Origin: a virus
IMG/VR virus record: IMGVR_UViG_3300024328_000027
Location: 1-34,527 of that record
DNA: 34,527 bases
Direction: 5' to 3' (one strand)
The notes under the pieces are model-generated. The model saw only the letters and a list, made by a program, of their open reading frames with translations. It was not told the DNA's origin and did not search any database. Every line of letters starts with the position of its first letter. Position 1 is the first letter of the stretch. Of the stretch, positions 30,579-34,527 are shown piece after piece. The position numbers were made by a program, and so were the translations under genes.

Positions 30579-31206
30579 AAACGCTGACGAAGCATACAAC
30601 TATTTCTTTAATGAAATAATATTGAACGGTGTAGATTTCGGTGACACTAAAGCTTTATTTAATGTAGGTTTTACATTAGAAGATCCTTTAGATAATGCTA
30701 TACACAATGTTGAACGTAATTTCAATATAGATTATGCTGAAGCTGAATGGCAATGGTACTTATCTGGTGACCCTAGAATATCAAAGTTAGGTGAGATATA
30801 CGGTAAAGTTCCGGCTATATGGAAACGTATGGCAGATGAAAATGGTGAAGTTAATTCAAACTACGGGTATCAGTGGAAAAGACATAATCAACTTGATAAT
30901 ATCGTTAAACTATTAAAAGAAAAACCTGACACTAGACAAGCTGCTATAAGTATATATGATGGAAAAGAAATTAACAATTATGCAACAGATACACCTTGTA
31001 CATATGCTATTCAGTTTACAGTATTAAATAATAAGCTTAATATGTCTGTCTATATGAGTTCTAATGATCTCTGGTTTGGCTTTTGTATTGATCAGTATTG
31101 TTTTTCAAAGCTTCAGCAAATAGTCTCAGAGATGACAGGTTTTGAAATTGGAACATATTATCATCATGCACATAATTTACATCTTTATAACAATAAAATC
31201 AAATAA
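30562..31206 (+). CDS. Thymidylate synthase-fold enzyme, probable pyrimidine (dCMP?) hydroxymethylase or methylase
   Basis: The start is taken at ATG 30562 (MRTKFKNADEAYNYFF); ATG 30532 would overlap the previous gene by 47 bases. The 214-aa product aligns with E. coli ThyA without offset in its middle and C-terminal part: WKRMADENGEVNSNYGYQW, then nucleophile C146 (TDTPCTYAI), S167, D169, H207 and Y209 (NLHLYN). It differs at Q165 to M, R166 to S, H147 to T and, notably, N177 to D (FCIDQY). In T4 dCMP hydroxymethylase an Asp at this site favours dCMP over dUMP. It ends 50 residues early for ThyA. Target base and cofactor are inferred. MazG and RNR genes nearby fit a role in dNTP supply. Confidence 0.75.
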   Translation: MRTKFKNADEAYNYFFNEIILNGVDFGDTKALFNVGFTLEDPLDNAIHNVERNFNIDYAEAEWQWYLSGDPRISKLGEIYGKVPAIWKRMADENGEVNSNYGYQWKRHNQLDNIVKLLKEKPDTRQAAISIYDGKEINNYATDTPCTYAIQFTVLNNKLNMSVYMSSNDLWFGFCIDQYCFSKLQQIVSEMTGFEIGTYYHHAHNLHLYNNKIK

Positions 31207-31989
31207 ATGTATTATCTTTATCACATACCAGGAAAAAAAATAGGTTTAACAAAAAACCTAAATGAAAGAGTAACTAAACAACAAGGTTACAAACTTGGAG
31301 AATACGAGTTATTAGAAGCTACAGAAGATATATCTTACGCGTCTAAAAAAGAATTAGAATTACAAAAACTTTATGGATATAAAGTAGATAATCAATTATA
31401 TGAAAATTTAATCAATAAAAACAAGAGAGAAATGAAAATTAACGTAACAGAACAAACAACAACTTTTCCATGCCCAATAAATAAATTAAAAGGCAATTTG
31501 CTAGATAACATAGGTCTTAAATGGGCTACTGAGCACGGAGTATTTGGTTTAGATGATCAAACAATAGACTGGATAATTCAAAACGCTAGAGTATCAATGT
31601 TTAATATAAACAGATGCTATATTTATAATAAAGCATACGCTGCTGAGTTTTTAGAATATCCAAAAACAATAGAAACTATAGAAAAACAAACTCCTAGTGT
31701 ATTTGATAACATTAGATCTTGGGCTAAAGAAAGAGGTATATATGATGCTGGAGACTCTAAAACTCAATATGTAAAACTTATGGAGGAAGCTGGTGAATTA
31801 GCAAAAGCATTACTTGATGAAGATGAACCAGAAATTATAGATGCGATTGGTGATATGGTTGTTGTATTAACAAACTTAGCAAAGTTAGAAGGACTTGAGA
31901 TAGAGGAATGTATTGATTCAGCATATCATGAAATAGCTAATCGCAAAGGTAAAATGATTAATGGAACATTTGTAAAACAAACATTATAA
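31207..31989 (+). CDS. GIY-YIG-like domain fused to a MazG-like NTP pyrophosphohydrolase
   Basis: In the 260-aa product, residues about 1-62 resemble a GIY-YIG nuclease core (MYYLYHIPGKKIGLTKNLN, R21, then ASKKELELQKLYG with a candidate catalytic Glu). A middle part follows (FPCPINKLKGNLLDNIGLKW). Residues about 163-260 are an all-alpha NTP pyrophosphatase of the MazG type: LMEEAGELAKALL (E194, E197), then EIIDAIGDMVVVLTNLAKL with D212 and D216 as metal ligands. MazG enzymes remove unwanted dNTPs or lower ppGpp. The start follows the previous stop directly. Whether the GIY-YIG half still cuts DNA is unclear. Confidence 0.82.
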   Translation: MYYLYHIPGKKIGLTKNLNERVTKQQGYKLGEYELLEATEDISYASKKELELQKLYGYKVDNQLYENLINKNKREMKINVTEQTTTFPCPINKLKGNLLDNIGLKWATEHGVFGLDDQTIDWIIQNARVSMFNINRCYIYNKAYAAEFLEYPKTIETIEKQTPSVFDNIRSWAKERGIYDAGDSKTQYVKLMEEAGELAKALLDEDEPEIIDAIGDMVVVLTNLAKLEGLEIEECIDSAYHEIANRKGKMINGTFVKQTL

Positions 31990-32282
31990 TGGAGATAAAA
32001 ACAAAAGATCAAATAGTATTATCTGTATTAAAAAAAATGGATCAACGTAGTTTAGTAGGTCAAGAGAAATACGGAGCAACAATGATGCAAGAAATTGAAG
32101 GTCAAGAAAAAGACTTAAATAGGTTTTTAATTGATGTTCAAGAAGAATTAATGGATGCATTACTTTACATTGAAGCTGCGAAACGTTGCTTAGCTGATGA
32201 AATTGAAGAATCAATGTTAAATAGAATTAAGATCATTGCACAAAACGGTAATGATGGTAATCATTATGAAGAAAGTTTTTAA
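31989..32282 (+). CDS. MazG-like all-alpha NTP pyrophosphatase candidate
   Basis: The 97-aa helical product contains RSLVGQEKYGATMMQ and VQEELMDALLYIEAAKR, where E52/E53 and D56 form an E-E-x-x-D metal site like that of small phage dNTP pyrophosphohydrolases. It overlaps the upstream MazG fusion by one base. Two MazG-like proteins in a row suggest work on different nucleotides. The family call is by motif and moderate. Confidence 0.65.
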   Translation: MEIKTKDQIVLSVLKKMDQRSLVGQEKYGATMMQEIEGQEKDLNRFLIDVQEELMDALLYIEAAKRCLADEIEESMLNRIKIIAQNGNDGNHYEESF

Positions 32283-32733
32283 AAAAAGATCAAGAAAAAA
32301 AGGTCCTGTGAGGTCAAATAAAGTGGTGCACGATGGCATCACTTTTGCCTCCGGGTTAGAGAAATATATGTATATAGCTTTAAAGAAAAATAAGATCAAA
32401 GCTAAATACGAAGGAGAGACATTTGTCTTATCTAGTGGTTTTTATTTTGCGAACGAAGTATATGAAAGACAATCAAACGGTAAGGGTGAATTTGTTAATA
32501 GAGGTTGTAAAAGAATTTTACCAATCAAGTATACTCCTGATTTTATAGGTGATGATTTTATAATAGAAACTAAAGGTAGAGCAAACGAGTCATTTCCTAT
32601 GAGATGGAAATTATTTAAGAGATTAATAGTAGAACAATTCCCTAATACAACATTATATAAACCACAGTGTCAAAAAGAATGCGACGAGACAATAAACTTA
32701 ATACTAGAAAAGCGAAGATCAACGCAAAAATAA
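32266..32733 (+). CDS. PD-(D/E)XK endonuclease
   Basis: The start is taken at ATG 32266 (MKKVFKKRSRKKG), overlapping the previous gene by 17 bases; an upstream in-frame ATG lies deeper in it. The 155-aa product has GLEKYMYIAL (E32), then YTPDFIGDDFIIETKGR with P91-D92 and E101-x-K103, the full PD-(D/E)XK site as in the DUF1064-type and T7 endonuclease I-like phage enzymes. It may resolve branched DNA or cut host DNA. The N-terminus is highly basic for DNA contact. Confidence 0.8.
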   Translation: MKKVFKKRSRKKGPVRSNKVVHDGITFASGLEKYMYIALKKNKIKAKYEGETFVLSSGFYFANEVYERQSNGKGEFVNRGCKRILPIKYTPDFIGDDFIIETKGRANESFPMRWKLFKRLIVEQFPNTTLYKPQCQKECDETINLILEKRRSTQK

Positions 32734-32864
32734 AATATGCGGAACGTCAGCTACAAAAATGGATTAAATGGAGCATAGATGTTAAAGGTGGAATTAAATA
32801 TAAACAATTAAAACAAAAACAAGATGAGTTCAAAATCGAATGCTCCGCGTGGAGAAGAAAATGA
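32679..32864 (+). CDS. Basic 61-aa protein, unknown
   Basis: The likely start is ATG 32679 (MRRDNKLNTRKAKINAKIK), 55 bases inside the end of the endonuclease gene. A slightly longer version from 32667 is possible. The product is a highly basic helix (AERQLQKWIKWSIDVKGGIK) with a short tail. The start of the next gene lies 41 bases before its end. It is one of several overlapping small genes here, and could bind nucleic acid. Confidence 0.62.
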   Translation: MRRDNKLNTRKAKINAKIKYAERQLQKWIKWSIDVKGGIKYKQLKQKQDEFKIECSAWRRK

Positions 32865-32997
32865 AAAAGGTTGGTCTATTGAATTAGGTCTTTATCCAGG
32901 TGTACTATTTGGAATTAGATCTTATGAAATGGAAAATGCGAAAATACATGTTTTTTATTTACCTTTTGTAGATATAGCTTTTTACAATGAGCGATAA
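32824..32997 (+). CDS. 57-aa small protein, unknown
   Basis: ATG 32824 to TAA 32997 gives MSSKSNAPRGEENEKGWSIE, followed by LGLYPGVLFGIRSYEMEN and VFYLPFVDIAFYNER. The pattern 'WSIELGLYPGVLFG(I/V)R.YE....FYLPFVDI' is one I associate with marine phages and is well kept, so the gene is probably real. It overlaps the genes on both sides. It is amphipathic and may contact a membrane. The function is unknown. Confidence 0.65.
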   Translation: MSSKSNAPRGEENEKGWSIELGLYPGVLFGIRSYEMENAKIHVFYLPFVDIAFYNER

Positions 32998-33157
32998 CAA
33001 GGAATTACAAGACAAACTTGAAACTGTAAACTTTTTTATAGAAGAAGTTGTACATGAGATGAAGCAAGTAAAAGCTTCAGTAAATAAAAAAGATATGATA
33101 GCTTATATAGCTGCGTGGCAAAACACATTACAAACTATAAAATTTATGATAAACTAA
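32987..33157 (+). CDS. 56-aa helical protein before RNR beta
   Basis: ATG 32987 to TAA 33157 encodes MSDNKELQDKLETVNFFIE followed by EVVHEMKQVKASVNKKDMI and a Trp-containing helix. It is fully helical. The stop codon shares a base with the RNR beta start (TAATG), and its own start overlaps the previous gene. The tight coupling argues for a common role with nucleotide supply, but no motif is seen. Confidence 0.62.
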   Translation: MSDNKELQDKLETVNFFIEEVVHEMKQVKASVNKKDMIAYIAAWQNTLQTIKFMIN

Positions 33158-34125
33158 TGGGATTATTTGACGAAAGAATAGCTTACAAACCTTTTGAGTA
33201 CCCTGAATATTATACTGAGGGTTGGTTAAAACAAGCTCAAGCGTTTTGGTTACACACAGAAATATCAATGCAAAGTGATATTAAGGATTGGAACGAAAAA
33301 TTAAATGAAAAAGAAAAAAACTTAGTAGGTAATATATTACTAGGTTTTGCACAAACAGAATGTGCTGTTTCAGATTACTGGACACAAAAAGTAGTTGGTT
33401 GGTTTCCTAAACACGAAATACAACAAATGGCTATGATGTTTGGATCGCAAGAAACAGTTCACGCTGTAGCTTACAGTTATTTAAACGAAACATTAGGGTT
33501 AGAAGATTATGAAGCATTTCTACACGAACCTGCGACGTCTAAGAGATTTGATAACCTTGTGGCCTATAAAGGAAATGATCAAATTGGTATTGCTAAGTCT
33601 CTTGCTGTATTTTCTGCTTTCGCTGAAGGGGTTAGTCTTTATTCTGCTTTTGCTGTACTATATTCTTTTCAATTAAGAAACTTATTAAAAGGTATTGGTC
33701 AGCAGATGAAGTGGAGTGTTAGAGATGAATCTTTACATAGCAAAATGGGGTGTAAATTATTCCGTGATATGTGTAGTGAGAACGATCAATTACTGCATTT
33801 ATGTAGAGAAGAGATTATAAGTGCGGCAGAAACAATGGTTAAACTTGAAACAGAATATATTAACAAGATGTTTGAGATGGGTGACATAGAAGGTATATCA
33901 GCTAATGATCTTAAACACTTTATAAAAAAGAGAGCAAATGAAAAACTTGTGGAACTTGGTTATGTTGACTTGGGATCGTATTTCGCATATGACGAGAAAG
34001 CAGCAGCTAATCTTGATTGGTTCTATCATCTTACCGGCGGGGTCACTCATACTGATTTTTTCGCGATTAGGCCCACTGATTATTCAAAAGCTAACGAAGG
34101 TGAAGACTTCGAAGATATATGGTAA
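33157..34125 (+). CDS. nrdB: Ribonucleotide reductase, class Ia beta subunit
   Basis: The start is taken at ATG 33157 (MGLFDERIAYKPFEYPEYY), which overlaps the previous stop by one base. The longer frame from GTG 33115 lacks support. The 322-aa product keeps the di-iron ligands with class Ia spacing: E68, E99 and H102 (SQETVH), E157 (AFAEGV), E191 and H194 (RDESLH), and the radical tyrosine Y106. It supplies the radical for reduction of ribonucleotides to dNTPs in the cytoplasm during phage replication. The alpha subunit gene is not next to it in the window and is probably elsewhere in the genome or supplied by the host. Confidence 0.93.
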   Translation: MGLFDERIAYKPFEYPEYYTEGWLKQAQAFWLHTEISMQSDIKDWNEKLNEKEKNLVGNILLGFAQTECAVSDYWTQKVVGWFPKHEIQQMAMMFGSQETVHAVAYSYLNETLGLEDYEAFLHEPATSKRFDNLVAYKGNDQIGIAKSLAVFSAFAEGVSLYSAFAVLYSFQLRNLLKGIGQQMKWSVRDESLHSKMGCKLFRDMCSENDQLLHLCREEIISAAETMVKLETEYINKMFEMGDIEGISANDLKHFIKKRANEKLVELGYVDLGSYFAYDEKAAANLDWFYHLTGGVTHTDFFAIRPTDYSKANEGEDFEDIW

Positions 34126-34144
34126 TAAAATTAAATATAAATAA

Positions 34145-34366
34145 ATGACTAAACAAAAACAAAGTAGAGTCGATCTTTTAGAGAAAAAGATTGAAGCATT
34201 AATAAGAGTAGTGCAACAAATACTAGATGAAAACGCTTATCTTAAAGACTTATCAATAGGTACGCTAGAAACAATTAAACAATTTAAAGAATATGATGCA
34301 GCAATTGAAAAGCTTAAAGAAGAAGTGGTTAAAAAAGCTAGTAAGATCGAAGAAACTGAAACCTGA
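34145..34366 (+). CDS. Coiled-coil 73-aa protein, unknown
   Basis: The product begins MTKQKQSRVDLLEKKIEAL, continuing as a helical heptad pattern with a central IGTLETIKQFKEYDAAI and a charged end. It follows nrdB by 19 bases. Its end overlaps the start of the last gene by 74 bases. It is probably a real but small phage protein of unknown function. Confidence 0.68.
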   Translation: MTKQKQSRVDLLEKKIEALIRVVQQILDENAYLKDLSIGTLETIKQFKEYDAAIEKLKEEVVKKASKIEETET

Positions 34367-34527
34367 AGAAAGATTAGCAATTAGAATAGGTTACATGGGT
34401 AGTGGTTTTTTAATCGCTGCTCAATGGACTATAGATCCAAAACTTTACATGGTAGGATTTATACTAGTAATAATACAAACAAGCTCTAGGAAACAATGGA
34501 ACTTAGTAGCTTTAAATATAAATGGGT
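34293..34527 (+). CDS. N-terminal part of a membrane protein, cut by the window edge
   Basis: The frame starts at the ATG pair 34293/34296 (MMQQLKSLKKKWLKKLVR). A helix-forming basic region follows (SKKLKPEERLAIRIGYMGSG), then membrane-like segments FLIAAQWTI and LYMVGFILVIIQT, and it is open at the right edge. The order 'PEERLAIRIGY.GSGFLIAAQWT' reads as a conserved small membrane protein of marine phages. The long overlap with the gene before it makes the exact start uncertain. Confidence 0.65.
   Translation, partial: MMQQLKSLKKKWLKKLVRSKKLKPEERLAIRIGYMGSGFLIAAQWTIDPKLYMVGFILVIIQTSSRKQWNLVALNING

Noticed and set aside
33115-33156. GTG 33115 as start of RNR beta
   Set aside because: The added residues lie in the upstream 56-aa gene, and the TAATG overlap at 33157 together with a typical RNR start makes the ATG more likely.
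1-34527. tRNA genes, integrase or lysogeny genes
   Set aside because: No cloverleaf, tyrosine or serine recombinase, or CI-like repressor was seen by eye. A tRNA scan would be needed to be certain.

Overview
This window is part of the genome of a lytic tailed bacteriophage, most likely a marine phage of a Bacteroidota (Flavobacteriia-like) host. Phage identity is shown by a large terminase, tail-fibre genes, a holin, a T7-type primase-helicase, an ERF annealing protein and ribonucleotide reductase. The host is an inference. It rests on low GC, A-rich start-codon contexts with almost no Shine-Dalgarno sequences, and fibres built from GIGTTSP repeats with an S74-type chaperone tail. I see no integrase, tRNA, CRISPR array or transposase.

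The layout is two divergent blocks. Positions 1-16595 are transcribed leftward (late and structural genes). Reading in the direction of transcription they are: two small proteins, two appendage proteins (79 and 230 aa), three fibre proteins (456, 1139 and 664 aa), two small virion-type proteins, GroEL, GroES, a winged-helix protein, several very small proteins, an HExxH protein, a holin, a protein with two GroES-like halves, a small protein, the large terminase, and the start of a probable portal gene cut by the window edge.

Positions 16596-17075 are the divergent control region. It has GC-rich blocks, short direct repeats, a 43-bp near-palindrome and the first copy of a promoter-like motif.

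Positions 17076-34527 are transcribed rightward (early and middle genes). First comes a run of about 25 small, mostly unknown genes. It includes a duplicated 76-aa gene, a stand-alone DnaA domain-IV protein, a GP88-like protein and a KTSC protein. Then come a helix-turn-helix protein overlapping a sigma factor, ERF annealing protein, PD-(D/E)XK exonuclease, SSB, a tiny zinc-ribbon, primase-helicase, a thymidylate-synthase-like enzyme, a GIY-YIG/MazG fusion, a second MazG-like protein, an endonuclease, and ribonucleotide reductase beta. Together these form a replication, recombination and nucleotide-supply module.

The most notable unexplained structure is regulatory. Eleven copies of TACGAT-N8-GATAATAT occur, with the N8 spacing invariant. 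Nine lie 19-38 bases before a start codon, and all precede rightward genes. Three copies of a TGACA-N33-TGTCA near-palindrome, each exactly 43 bp, lie in the control region, in a duplicated copy of that control unit, and across the start codon of the helix-turn-helix gene next to the sigma factor. This suggests a phage-encoded transcription circuit. The other highlights are the thymidylate-synthase-like enzyme with Asp at the dUMP/dCMP-discriminating position, and the three GroES-like domains encoded near a complete phage GroEL.
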